The position numbers and the translations under genes are program-made. This document shows, in pieces, positions 24,622-35,741 of a stretch of 64,000 nucleotides of DNA. This DNA comes from Acephala macrosclerotiorum (lineage: Eukaryota > Ascomycota > Leotiomycetes > Helotiales > Mollisiaceae), in contig MU119227.1 in assembly GCA_014904845.1 (NCBI GenBank), forward strand, positions 124,001 through 188,000. Reading direction: 5' to 3'. Under the pieces are notes generated by a model. That model had not been told where the DNA came from. It saw only the letters and a list, made by a program, of their open reading frames with translations, and searched no databases. Every line of letters begins with the position of its first letter. Position 1 is the first letter of the stretch.

Positions 24622-27457
24622 ATGTCAGGATCTCCGCCGCTTCCACCAAGACGAAACCCCGAGTCCAGCGATCGTGGTCATGGAAGCTATGGATCGAGTG
24701 GGCAGGACGTCTATAGGGGAATACAAACACCGCAGCTGGAGTACTCGGAACAGCAACGAGGGCCACCATTGCGCGCATATTCACAGGAGCAAGGGCCCCA
24801 AATGCCATACCCAGGACCATACAGTCTGGCTTATATGCCCCCAAACCAGATGCAATATCAACAGCAGCTACCGCAGATGGCTCCACAACCACAGCAGCAA
24901 CATCATGGCTACGCACCCCATCCCCCGCAGCCTCCTGCGCCGTTCTCGACGCCCGATAGACCGCCAATCAGGGAGGAGGCCGAGTTTACCTCACCGAAAC
25001 AGCAAAGAAAGACAAAGGGGCACGTAGCGTCGGCTTGCGTGCCTTGCAAGAGGGCGCATCTCAGGCAAGTTTAACGTGTCTCCAAGCTGAAGACAAGAGG
25101 CTAACCGTGAACAGGTGTGATGGTACGTTTGTCTCAGTTCTGATACCGCATTTTTGCTTTTGCTCCCCGGACATGCCCACATCTGTCATGGAGTGCGTGC
25201 TCGTGTTGACTTGCTGATTTGGCGCACCCAAATGGGCTGCGCAAGGCACTACTGGTCCGTGGTGGTGCTCTTACCATTGGCGCAAACATGTTTTGATTCA
25301 GCCAGCTTGATTTTGAGGAGGATGGATATGTTCTGACTTCATCTCTTTTTCTGTTTACCCCGCTCAAGCGAGCGCAAATCGCCATACCGCGCCACTTTCT
25401 GAGCATCGAATTTCGCAATCTCCTTTTCGCCTGCGCCACAAGCTGCACTGTCACTTTTGGTGATTTGCGGCGAGCATGGCGACTGCGACCTGTGTCTTGA
25501 TCGCTCAAAGGATCAGGGTCGATGGAGAATTGATTCGGATGCAGTTGCGAGTGATGGCGGGGTCGCGGCCCGATTGGCGGGTTCAGCACCGATGGAGTGG
25601 CAGCCAGCAGCAACTGGACTAAGGGGCATTAGCGGCGAGAGTTATGCAAGCGCAATGCAACTGATGCTCATCCCCATTGCTAGCTATTGGTATCGAGCGA
25701 CCGAATGGAACCAGACCGACGTCTCGTGTCCATGTTTTTGCGCGTGTTGGTAACGACGTTGGGCTCCAATTCTGCTTGACTTCTGGGTCGAGCAAAGGAT
25801 GTGTCGCGGTTGGCGGCAGATCGACCGTTGCAGCAGTTCCTCGGGTCCCTGAACTTCCAGCAGAAAAGAAAACTCAATCTCGGGCCCAGACTTGAGATGT
25901 CCGAGGCTGGTCCAGGAATAGTACCCGGTTTCAAGTGAAAAATCCCTCTCGAACGTTGTGAAGAGACCCCTCGTATTTTCGTCCTTCTTTCTTTGGGACC
26001 GCGATTGGCAAGGGCAGCCAGACTTGGCAGGTCAAGGCGGCATTTCGAGCTCTCTTCGAGGTCTCAAATCTCTGGATGCTCGATATGGTGGCGTCCGATG
26101 TTGCAGAATCTGGGGGGATCTACGCCCCATGTTCGCTATTTTTACGAATTCGTCGGATCTCGTTATTTTGTGTTGTTTTGTCTTGGGTCTGAACTCAGAT
26201 TTGCTGACTAGCGGAACAGCTCAACGACCATGCTCACGCTGTTTGACCAACGGAAAAGAGGAGGCATGCGTCGATGTACAGCACAAGAAACGAGGCCGAC
26301 CACGTTTGCGGGATGAAAGAGAGCCGCGATTTGAAGGAGTGGGGCCAGGGTACCCTCCACACCCGGAAGCTTCGATGAGACGCCCGCTTTCGTCATACCA
26401 TCCCAGCGATCAGTCTGCATTCCAAGATACACTTCAGAGATCGAACTCGTACAGGGTCTTGAAGTCGCAAGGAGGGGGTCCCATGGGCGGTCCCATGGCG
26501 CCCAGGTACATCGATCACGCCAATCCGACAGATGCTAACATCTATGGCGGATCAATGCAACCCGCGAGGATGGTGCCATCGCAAGAACCGGCTTGTGCCT
26601 ATCTGAATCTGGAGATGCAGATTGTGAAGGCTACCCCAAGCTTTGGCGAAACCATTGGCGTTCCTTCGGTCTACCAGAGAAAACTTCAGGACATCGTCAG
26701 CCCCAACGATCGTGAGAAGGTGGCTCGTCTCCAAAGAGGATTCGAGGATGAACGTCATGAGAGAGAGCCGAACATTCTTCCTCCAATCTACCTCGTCAAA
26801 TTCGAAGATGAGCGGGTCATCCAGTCATTGACATTTGGACCTGAAGAGATAGGGCAATCAAGATCTGACCGACCGGAAACGTTCACTTTCCATGCACCGG
26901 ATGGGCAACAGAGAACTTTCCATACCCGCATAGGCCTGGCGAAAAGAGAGTCAACGTATTACATCGTACTCTTAATTCATGTCCCCGCTACGCCACAGAC
27001 ATTTCAACAGCCTGCGACTTCGCCCTACTCTCGAGAGTCTTGGTCTCGAGATTCGCAACAGCAATATGGATATCAGACCCCTCAGCAAACGTTTCCCCAG
27101 AATCCCAGTATTTCTCCTTATACTCCAACTGCTGGATTTGGCGACCCTCGTGGTGATATGACTGCGTATCGAACCCCAGGACCCCTTGGACCCAATATTC
27201 CTCAGTCCGCCGGTATGTCTTTTGCATCCCAAGCTCCACCAAGACCAGATTATCCCCAAGGCCAGACTCCTTATCAAACACCACGCAGCGAGCTGCGAGC
27301 GGCGCCAGCCCAACAGCCACAGCATGACCTCCAATTGCCTCCTATCCGGGACCAACGAAGTGAAGGCTCCTCGATGCAGCGGAGGGATGATCGCAGTGGT
27401 CGTGTTGATATTGGAGGACTTCTCGAAACCCCGGATCCTTCACGAAGGGGACCATGA
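24622..27457 (+). CDS. Zn2Cys6 transcription factor with PAS-like region
   Basis: Exons 24622-25064, 25115-25122 (8 nt) and 26220-27457 give 562 aa. Splicing builds a perfect binuclear cluster CX2CX6CX5CX2CX8C: SACVPCKRAHLR from exon 1, the third Cys from the microexon, and AQRPCSRCLTNGKEEAC from exon 3. It is followed by a basic KKRGRPRLRDERE segment, an AT-hook-like RGRP. A Gln/Pro-rich N-terminus precedes the finger. About residues 240-370 (AYLNLEMQIVKATPSFGETI onward) resemble the PAS region of Rds2/ERT1-type regulators. The tail is Gln/Pro-rich and disordered. Intron 1 uses a GC donor (GCAAGT at 25065) and intron 2 is 1097 nt. The start at MSGSPPLPP is chosen over the in-frame upstream ATG at about 24478. 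It is a nuclear DNA-binding regulator; targets are unknown. Confidence 0.88.
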
Positions 27458-28777
27458 GCATCTCGCTGAACCGGGGGGTTGGCGCCTTAATACACGTCGT
27501 CATACTTTGCCCCAGCACAAAATGTGACAGTTCCCTTCGACTTCGCGCGATGGTTGTACTCGGGGAGAGACACGTCGCGTCTCCCGACACCCCTTTAGTG
27601 TCGTCTCGTGTGTCTTCTGTCCGACTTGAGCTCTAGATGCTGCATTCGTTCTTCTTCTTGTACCATATCTTGTTGGACGCGATACTTTTTTCTTTCCTAC
27701 TCATGTGAAGATACCACCATGTATATTACCATGTCTCTCTATTGTTTGTTGCTGTGTTTTCTTGGGGGTCTGTTGTGTCTTGTTTCTTTTTCGCGCGAGC
27801 AACGTGCATCATAGCGGCGTTATTTTGTTTCGCATCATGAGCTCCGTCTTCCGGCGTGAGGAGGCTCTTTTATTTATTGTACGATATGGAGAATGTGAAT
27901 GAGCAAAGTCGGCGTGATGAGATGAAAGATGAAGATGAAATGAATCGAGATCGAGATCAATGATGTTGTTTGGCAGATGTTTCGAAACGATGTTTGCTTA
28001 GGAGTCGAGATGGGGAGAGGGGCGGACCGAAACTAGTCTTCCCTTGCAATCTCGCATCGGGTTGCAGAAGCGGCTGAGAGGTGTAGCGCTTGACCTGATG
28101 TAGAGATCTAAATCGATGAGAAACTTTTTTAAAGCATCAACAAAGTTTAGAGCCACCCATTATATCTATCCTTTGTTGTGATTCTGGTGAATTTGATGAA
28201 CAAGAAACAAACGAACAGCAAGGAGAAAAGGCGGCACTCAGGATTTCAGGCTGATGGTCAAACATGCTTCGGTACTTGGAATGAATGGCAGTGATTGCAG
28301 GCCCAGGCAAGCCCCACCCGCCATCCCAGATTACCTGCTGAAGAATTAACGCCACCGACTTTCCTTTCTCGCTCCTTTACAACATCGCAATCTACAAAAG
28401 ATGAAGACTTTGAGATGCAGTATGGTAAAGAGATGCGATATGATTGGGTCATTTTGTCCGGTTGATCAATTAATTCTCCGCGAGCGACGGTTGAGTTTAC
28501 CCCACACTTTGGCATCCCTGTGCGCTGCGTTGCGTCAGGTCAGCTTCTCCTCACTTGAGGTGCAAATCAGGTGTGAGCGAGTTGCCAACCAACACGAGGG
28601 GTAATGGGTCTTTGGGGGGGCTGTCTTTCGTTCTTTTATGTTCTTTTCTCTTCTTCGCGGTTTCGTCCTTATATCACATCTTTTCATCGACTCTGTTGAT
28701 TCGATTTTTCCGTAGTATTGACGGAGACAGCCAAACCGAGCATCCCGAGATATCACCAGCAGCAGCCCGAAGCAACA
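27458..28777. other. Intergenic: 3' region of the regulator and promoter of the next gene
   Basis: About 1.3 kb with T-rich and GA-rich tracts and short frames only. No conserved coding segment, tRNA or repeat is seen. It should hold the regulator's polyadenylation site and the start of the next transcript. Confidence 0.45.
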
Positions 28778-29881
28778 ATGTCATCCCAATACCTCGCAAA
28801 CCAAACTTCCATCCTTGAATCCCAAGACCCGGTCCCACCATCCCAAGCTCGAGCAGCTCAAATCCCACTACAAAGCTTCACGCTGCCTACCTTCCCTCCT
28901 GAAGCACTCAGCTCAGCAACGGATTTGAATCAATTGATTCTTACCTCAGACATCAAACTCGATGAGTACACTGAATCACTCACCAAACCTTTCTCCGTTC
29001 CGGATTTACCGAAGAGTGTCAAGAGTTTGACGCTCGAGTTGTTTTCGTTAGGCTATGCGCCTGGATTTTTGACCGAGCTGGGGAAGAAACTTCCTGGTTT
29101 GAGGGGCCTGACGCTTTATTCTCAATTATTAGCCGGGACGACGCCTGATAGTCGACAAGATGCGCTGGCCTTTATTAAGAATCAACCACAGCTGCAAGAA
29201 TTGCATCTATTAGATGTCTTCGCCCCGCCGGGATTCGTGACCGAGTTTGCGGCGAACTTGAGTAAAGGGTTGAAATTCCTAGAGATCAATTATACGTTCC
29301 GCCATTCGGATCCGGAGTTTTTGAAAAGTTTGAATGCGGGTGAGATAGTGGGGTTGTTGGAGGGGAGGGGAGATCTCGTGGGGGTGACGTTGAGTGTTTC
29401 TGCTCCTGATGTGACGGAGGATGAGGATGATAGGGAGGGGACAGAGGTCGGTGTTCTTGTTATCAAGGGCGGGAAAGAGAGTGAGAAGTTGGTTAAGGGA
29501 TTAGTGGGGAATGGAGGGGGGTTGGTCATGTGTGATGTTAGTATGTTTGAGTTGAGTGTTGAGGATGTGGGGAGGGTGTTGGATGGGTGTGAGAAGGTTA
29601 AGGTACTAGGGGTTAGTGTTTGGATTGAGAAGGGGTGGGAGGAGTTGGTTGAGGGGTTGAAGGGGAGGGAGAGGGGGGTTGAGGTTTTGGAGGTGGTGGG
29701 TGTGCCGGGGGTGGAGTTGGTGGAAAGGATGAAGACGGGTGAGGGGGTGGGGTTGGCGAAGGAGGAGTTGGAGAAGTTAGGGAAGAGTTGGAAGGGGTTG
29801 AAGGGTGTGAGAGTTAGTGTTTTGAGGACGAAGGTTGAGCAGTGGGTTAAGGGAGATAACGGATGGGAGAAGAAGGCGTGA
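28778..29881 (+). CDS. Conserved-looking leucine-rich protein of unknown function
   Basis: One exon of 367 aa from ATG 28778 (MSSQYLANQ); the frame is open 60 nt upstream but without ATG. The middle shows loosely repeated leucine-rich segments of 25-30 residues (SVKSLTLELFSLG, LRGLTLYSQLL, LQELHLLDVF, LKFLEINYTF, VKVLGVSVW, VEVLEVVGVPG), as in F-box-associated or ribonuclease-inhibitor-like repeats, but no F-box is visible. No signal peptide or membrane segment. The second half of the coding strand is extremely rich in G and T and almost free of C, so codons end mostly in G or T. A 215-codon antisense frame over this part is a by-product of that bias. I do not recognise the family. Confidence 0.75.
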   Translation: MSSQYLANQTSILESQDPVPPSQARAAQIPLQSFTLPTFPPEALSSATDLNQLILTSDIKLDEYTESLTKPFSVPDLPKSVKSLTLELFSLGYAPGFLTELGKKLPGLRGLTLYSQLLAGTTPDSRQDALAFIKNQPQLQELHLLDVFAPPGFVTEFAANLSKGLKFLEINYTFRHSDPEFLKSLNAGEIVGLLEGRGDLVGVTLSVSAPDVTEDEDDREGTEVGVLVIKGGKESEKLVKGLVGNGGGLVMCDVSMFELSVEDVGRVLDGCEKVKVLGVSVWIEKGWEELVEGLKGRERGVEVLEVVGVPGVELVERMKTGEGVGLAKEELEKLGKSWKGLKGVRVSVLRTKVEQWVKGDNGWEKKA

Positions 29882-30400
29882 GATGGTTTAAGTACAAAAG
29901 GCAGATGGACATTATGGGTTGGCTGGACTTGCTGCATGGTATGGACATTCTTTCAGAACATGTTTCTATTTTTGATTCACTGCTCGTCAAGTGAATCAGA
30001 TCCGAGCGACGGTTCCCAAGTGGAGCTCGCCAGAGTTGGCGAAGTTAGCGTCTGGCTTCTCACGAGTACAAAAGGATCTGGGAGTTCCTCGTCCTGTCAG
30101 CGTCCAGTGAGTCTCTCAAGCAAGTTCAACGCTGACGACGTGGCAGACAAGAAAGCACAGAACTTGGTATCCAGTATTGTTTGACTCCATCAAAGAGTAG
30201 TACGGATTTATTTCATCCTTGATAGTATATTTTCTAGCGTCCAAACGCTAGGGCCCCATTTCGTCTTTGTGGCGGCTTGCTGTCAGCTCCAATCCGTTGT
30301 CAAATCCTTTGCCATGACTTCCAACTATCTTCTTCCTGCTGTGCCGTCCTGTGTTTTTGACTTCGTTGAGCATTTGCATCTTTCAACACAATTCGTTATC
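29882..30400. other. Intergenic, no gene seen
   Basis: About 520 bp after the leucine-rich gene, AT-rich, with short frames only. It leads into the repeated-module region. Confidence 0.4.
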
Positions 30401-30411
30401 GCTTCAATGTT

Positions 30412-33400
30412 TTGCTGTCAACTATTTTTCATTACCATCCCATATCCATCCTTTTGCATCGTTTACTAGTAAATATGTGTGTAAAATTGTTATTAGCTTG
30501 CCAAGTTATACCAAATTTATCCTTCCCTGCTTTGAAAATTCCAGCCTTGACTTTGACGTCTCCCTCCACATAAGTCGGAGCTCTACCTGAAGCTTCGCCA
30601 CCAGACGCACCACACAATCGTATGGAGAGGCCATCTTAGAGGCGTGTGTGACGGACGACGAGGGCGAGAGCAACGAAGCTCTTATACCCAGGAACTCAAT
30701 TGGTCCTATGGCGAGGCTGCAGTTGACAGTAAAGTGACCCACATCTCGCCACGAGGCTCCAGTCAGTGGTAAAATGACTCGCATCTTGTAACGAGACTGT
30801 GGTCGGTAGTATGAATGACTCAGAAGGTGGGTGCGCTGTCATTTTGTTATTTATATCCCCCGCTTAGTAGCCCGTTAACCCCCCTTGCTCGCTTCGTGAG
30901 CGAAGCGAGCAAATTCTACTAATTGATGCATCACGCATAATCGTCGTTCGACAAAGACAACGTGGGCGAGCACGACTCTCTCATGATCCTATGCTATACA
31001 TGCTACGTAGGAGAAGAGACCCCACAGATTTCTCACTGATGGATTTATGTTCTTGAATTTCCTACCAACTAGATGTTAATCAATTCTATTTCGCTGTCAA
31101 CTTTTTCTCGCCGTTTAGTGGCTGTATCACCATCCTATGGGCTGTAGCAGCACCACTGCTTCGCGTCAGGAGGTTGCTCCCTTGAGGTTAGCATAGTGTG
31201 CTTCTTTGCTTGTTCATTCATGCATCGCCTTAGCTCCTCTGTCATAGTCCGCACGTGGGTTGCAGTTCCCCTACCCGCGAATGCGCAAGCGACTCGGGTG
31301 TGACGAACGGCGGGCAGGAGGGCAACGAAACTTTTATACTTAGACGTTCAGAAATTTCCACGAGGCTGTAGCCTGTGGCATGAGTGCTGTAAGTCGAGAT
31401 CTTAAATACCTGGCTTGGGTTACGGTTTTGTGTTGCTGGAGCATTTCGAATCTGGATTGGGGAGGTTATCAGGTGCGTCATGCTGGCGAGCTGCCAGCCC
31501 TTTCACTTCTGGACCTTTCCATTTATATGCAACAAATGGATTCCTCATCTTTGTGTCTCGGCCGTAGAACAAGGATACCTTTCCGTCTACTACCTTTCCC
31601 GTCCTGCTGTCAAGTTCTTCCTAGTGTTATCCCTTGGCTGCACGACACTTTCACATCAAGACTGCAATGCTTCAAATGCCCTGCATAGTCTTTTCTTGCA
31701 GTCTAACTTACTTCTTCCCTTGAACATCCTTCACTTTTCTTCTCAGCATCCTTAGTAGCTCCCTAAAAAAGAACGAGCGGCTGGGTTTGAGTGTGACGGA
31801 TGACGGGAGCGAAGGCTGCGAAGGCTTTATACCCCACGGCTCCACGCCAAGTTTCAAGGCTGTGATTTATCATGTGAAAGAGTCATGCAGCATGACGTGG
31901 TGCGTAAATTTCCTATAGATGATAGGCGTGGAAGTTAGCCAGTGCTAACGATTGTATGTGTTGGCCGGTCATGCACCATGAACCTTAAATTGCACTTGCG
32001 ATACAAAAAATGAACAACTTTTGAGGTCCAACCTTGGACTGAAAGTCACACTCTTAACAACTTCTTTTGGAGGCTGGACCGGCACTATTAGCTTAGAACG
32101 TCCCCCTGTTTTCATTTGCTGTCATTTCAGCTCTGGCTATCAAACTTTTCCTCCACCGTCTGATTCCGTACGATTACTTTGTAGCCGCCTGGCAGATCCA
32201 CGTCCAGCCTTTCATACCCATAAACCACATATTGCAGCCCAATTTCAATGCCTGACAAACATCCCTTTACTCTTTCTTCCTCGTGCCTCCCAGGTCTCCC
32301 CATTCCCAGACTTATTATCCTCTTTCTTCCATGCCACTCGAAAGGCTTGTGTTGGGTGCGACGGACGACGGAGACGAAGGTGATCAGGCTTTTATACCTG
32401 GAGACGGCGAGGCTGCAATTGGCGCCCCCTCTTGTGATTCACGCAAGAAATGGTGTTGCATGAGCTTTGAAAATGCCAGTATGATCGGATGAAGAAATTG
32501 AGGGGTCCTCACAGACCTCGTCATCTTCAATGACACTTCCGCGACTCGGACTTTTGGGAATTTCTTTTCACCAAAACAAATCATTGCATGCATATGAGCT
32601 ACTCACCAACTCCTTTCCTGCTTTGTCTTTCCGTAGCTATTGCAGTTCAATAATTGCTTCCTTGAAATTCCTCCACAAGTTGAAAGTCCGATAGCTAGTC
32701 AGATGTTTAGATTGGTATCCATAATGGCATAATTTCAATCTTGCTTCTTGAAGACGTGTTTGTGTTTACATTTTCGTCTGTTATTGTATTCAGTACTATT
32801 GTCAAGTCATCTTGTCTCTGTCCTACTATTTCACTACTAATCCTTACCTGAGGGAATACATCTTCTAAATGTTCTGATACTTATTAGAACCCCGCTTCTA
32901 CGCGTCTCCAATCCCAATACGCAGAACCTTTATCTTCCCTCAGAAACTAGCATTTGCATGTCGTCCTAGGTAGCAGTTCCTTCCTCGTTGCCAGCGTGGC
33001 TGGGTCGATTCCAATGTTTGGTCTGTGATGGACGACGGGGATGGGGGCGATGAGGTCTTTATACTTGCAACCCTGCCAAAATGGCGAGGCCGGGTTACGT
33101 CTTCCGAATGACTCACTCATCATGTGTTTCTGATGCTGCATGTCTACCTTGTATACTGGCTTGTTATACGTGAAGTTGATAAATTCTCATGGATAGAGCT
33201 AGCACCATTGCTCAAAGGACTCGAGAATCTATAATATTAAGAAGATCTTAAAGTTGCTTATCACGCTCTTGTGCTCACTCATGGATTTGGTTCACTTTCC
33301 GCTATAATATCCTATCATTTTCGCTTGCTGTCACTCCCATTGCAAATTTTGCTGTCAAGTACTTCTCATTATCGTCAGATCATCTCAATACTACTTCTTT

Positions 33401-33700
33401 GACAAAGAAGTCTCGTAACTTTTGTATTGACTTGCCGCAATCCCGCATTTATACCCTTATGAGACATGATAGGGGGCGGCTTCTTTGCCTTCCAATTCGC
33501 AGACCTCCTCGTAAATACCCAACGATACCCTTCAGAGCCCGCATACTGTTGAATGGGAGTTGGCTTGAGTAGTAGAGTTTGGAGGTGCGACGTACGACGG
33601 GGACGAGGGTGACGAAGAATTTATACCCCGCACCCCCTCCCATCTCATAATAGGCTGCAGCCTGACCTCTTAATGAGTCATTGCTGCTCTAAATGAGTTG
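30412..33700 (-). repeat. Array of six diverged modules with a TATA-containing core
   Basis: A 44-nt core aligns without gaps six times, starting at 30646, 31298, 31791, 32356, 33023 and 33585. On the plus strand it begins GTGYGACGGACGACG and ends TTTATACCC or similar. Intervals are 652, 493, 565, 667 and 562 bp. Downstream of each core lies a GAGGCTGCAG-like motif, and several copies then carry TGACTCA-like sites. About 190-240 bp before each core lies TTGCTGTCAA or a variant (30412, 31091, 31604, 32116, about 32797, 33348). Read on the minus strand the order is TGACTCA, CTGCAGCCTC, TATAAA, CGTCGTCCGTC, a variable body of about 200 nt, then TTGACAGCAA. The bodies share no open frame: the copy at 30646 could encode 42 aa and the one at 31298 about 37 aa, unrelated to each other. 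Confidence 0.7.
30885..30912. repeat. 12-bp perfect hairpin
   Basis: TTGCTCGCTTCG, loop TGAG, then CGAAGCGAGCAA. The stem is perfect and GC-rich. It lies between the first and second copies of the module array. It could be a terminator-like or palindromic element; no function is assigned. Confidence 0.7.
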
Positions 33701-35035
33701 GGGAACCGACTAAAATGTCTTGAGGATGACGCAGAGGTGGGGAGAGGCTGCAGCCTCGTGCTTTGAAAGACATGGGCGGAGACTAGCGCGGGAGGGAAGT
33801 TGTTTAAAACGGGAGGCTTGTGTCTTCTTACGCCTTCATACCAAATCAGCCTGAAGAGGATGAGGAGGAGGATGAGGTCACCAGCAAGTCCTCAAAGGAG
33901 ACCGTGAACCAGAAGGAGGGCTGAACCAAATACCATGCGCAATTGTTAAGTGCTAAGTCAAGGCAGCCTTTGAATTCCATAGTAAGTATGTGAATACCTC
34001 CCGGACTTGCCTCCATGTCCTTGCTTTTTACCACGGCTATCATCTTTTTAACGGTTGTCAAGTATTCTGGACGTTCGTTTGAGATGAGGAGCTGGGCGGA
34101 AAGGAAATTTCAAGCAAAACGAGCACGATTGTCAAGTACTTACACATCGTCAGAATGTTCTAGCTTTGTACGATACATTCCATGATCTTGCGACTATCAA
34201 ATGTTCCAGACATTCGTCTTCGTTGCAAGTTAGAGGGGAAGAAAGATCGTAATAATCATCAAGTGTTTACACTCGCCTCAATACCCACCTTCACCATCAG
34301 AACTATCAATGGCATATAACTATCGGATATCAGACTTCCAGACGATTTCCTCATGATTGGCATCTCGTCCCAAGCCTAAAGAATGACGAAGGCGAGGTCG
34401 TCTCAATGTTCAACTACCGCATTACGACTGTCAATAGCACAGGGCTATCAAGAGTTCCAGTCATTCGGACGATTCTACTCCTTATCTTCAGATTTAGACC
34501 TTAGATTATGCTCCGTCCTGCATGGCCAAGACCTACAAGCCAGGGAAATGGTATCTGAAATGAGATTCGAAGGAGTACCAACAGTACCACTGGTGAGTAC
34601 ATATTGTCAACGAAATTGAGAAGAAGATTACATGCATGGGAAGATTTCTTTTATACACGGTCACTCTGAGGCAGGAGCCAACAAGTCAAAGCACATGACT
34701 CAGACAAATGAAAGCGAATTCAAATTGCAAGTATAAGAAAACTCAAAATCAATGTTCCATTCTAGCAAGGACAATAAGGACAATAAGACTGAATAATGTC
34801 TTTTTCGTATTCCTGTACAATGGTGTAATCGGAAAGCGTCACTTGCGAGGCGAGATCTTTTGAGAGATTGAAAAATTTGGAATCATTTTGAACATCCAGA
34901 CGACAATCAAGTAACTGGTATACCCGTGGCACCCAACATAGTCGCTGTGCTGAACCATCAACGCCTAGCGCCTTCGCAGAAATTTCAGTGCGCCATTGAA
35001 ATAAAAACGTTCAAACCAACCAATGAGATCGTGAA
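33701..35035. other. Intergenic, no gene seen
   Basis: Short frames only. TTGTCAAGTA-like sequences near 34056 and 34127 resemble one element of the upstream modules but lack the core, so they may be eroded copies. An isolated CTTTTATAC near 34650 resembles the core's end, but is too short to claim. Confidence 0.35.
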
Positions 35036-35741
35036 TCACGATCCCACGGCTTCCATTTGCTGGTCGAATTTCTCAATCAGCCTCCTAGCACGCGACTCTG
35101 CCTCGATCCCCATTTCGAGTTCTATCTCTTCCTGTGCTGGTTGATCATCTGGGAACCCGTATGTATATACCAATGAATTGATATAGCTCGTACCGTATGT
35201 TGAAACGGTATGCGTTTCGTCGCTGAGGAACATCTCAAGAGTGGAACTGAGTTCATAGTCTTGAGCTTCCTGTAGGGTGGAGGAAGGGTCTAGTGGTACC
35301 CCCGACGATACTGGAAGGCTCGGAGAGAAAGTTATCGACGTGTCTAAAGATGGAGGTGATGAATGTTGGGTTGAGAAGGGCTTTGCAATAAGGAGCGCGT
35401 AGTCATGGATATCATTTGGAGAGAAGAGAGCTTCTAGTGATGGCTCTAATGGAGGGCCGGGAGAGGAAGAAGCTGATGTCTCGGAAGATGTTGGTGATGA
35501 GGGTGGACTTGAGGAGGACTTTGGTGGTAGTATTTGCGACTTGAGTTCGTGCTTTGAGGTTGAGCATTTTGAAGTTGTTGGCGAACTTTTCGACTCTGAT
35601 TTCGACTCGGACGTCTGGGTTGTACTTGAGGTTCTGGTCGAATGGCTTGAAGTTGTCAGCTTTCGGAATAGTCCGATGTGTTTAAAACCATGTCGTACAA
35701 ACATACCCTGAAGTTGAGCCATTGGCTGCTTGATTTGACAT
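35036..35741 (-). CDS. Orphan low-complexity Ser/Thr/Pro-rich protein
   Basis: Two exons (35741-35707 and 35645-35036) give 214 aa starting MSNQAANGSTSG. The intron 35646-35706 has donor GTATGT, a perfect GCTGAC branch and CAAG acceptor, and links phases exactly, which supports a real gene. Residues about 12-75 are Ser/Thr/Lys/Pro-rich and disordered. The middle (FSPNDIHDYALLIAKPFS, then AQDYELSSTLEMFLSDETH) is more ordered, and the C-terminus is acidic and helical (EEIELEMGIEAESRARRLIE). No domain, signal peptide or membrane segment. I do not recognise it. Confidence 0.6.

Noticed and set aside
29290..29937. 215-codon minus-strand frame over the leucine-rich gene
   Set aside because: It mirrors the G/T-rich coding strand. 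Its Pro/Ser/Thr/Asn composition is what the complement of that bias gives, and the plus frame has the leucine-repeat pattern.
35646..35741. MAQLQG or MKSLPAF starts for the orphan gene, reading through without splicing
   Set aside because: The third frame from ATG 35741 joins the main frame exactly through a consensus intron; the other starts do not.
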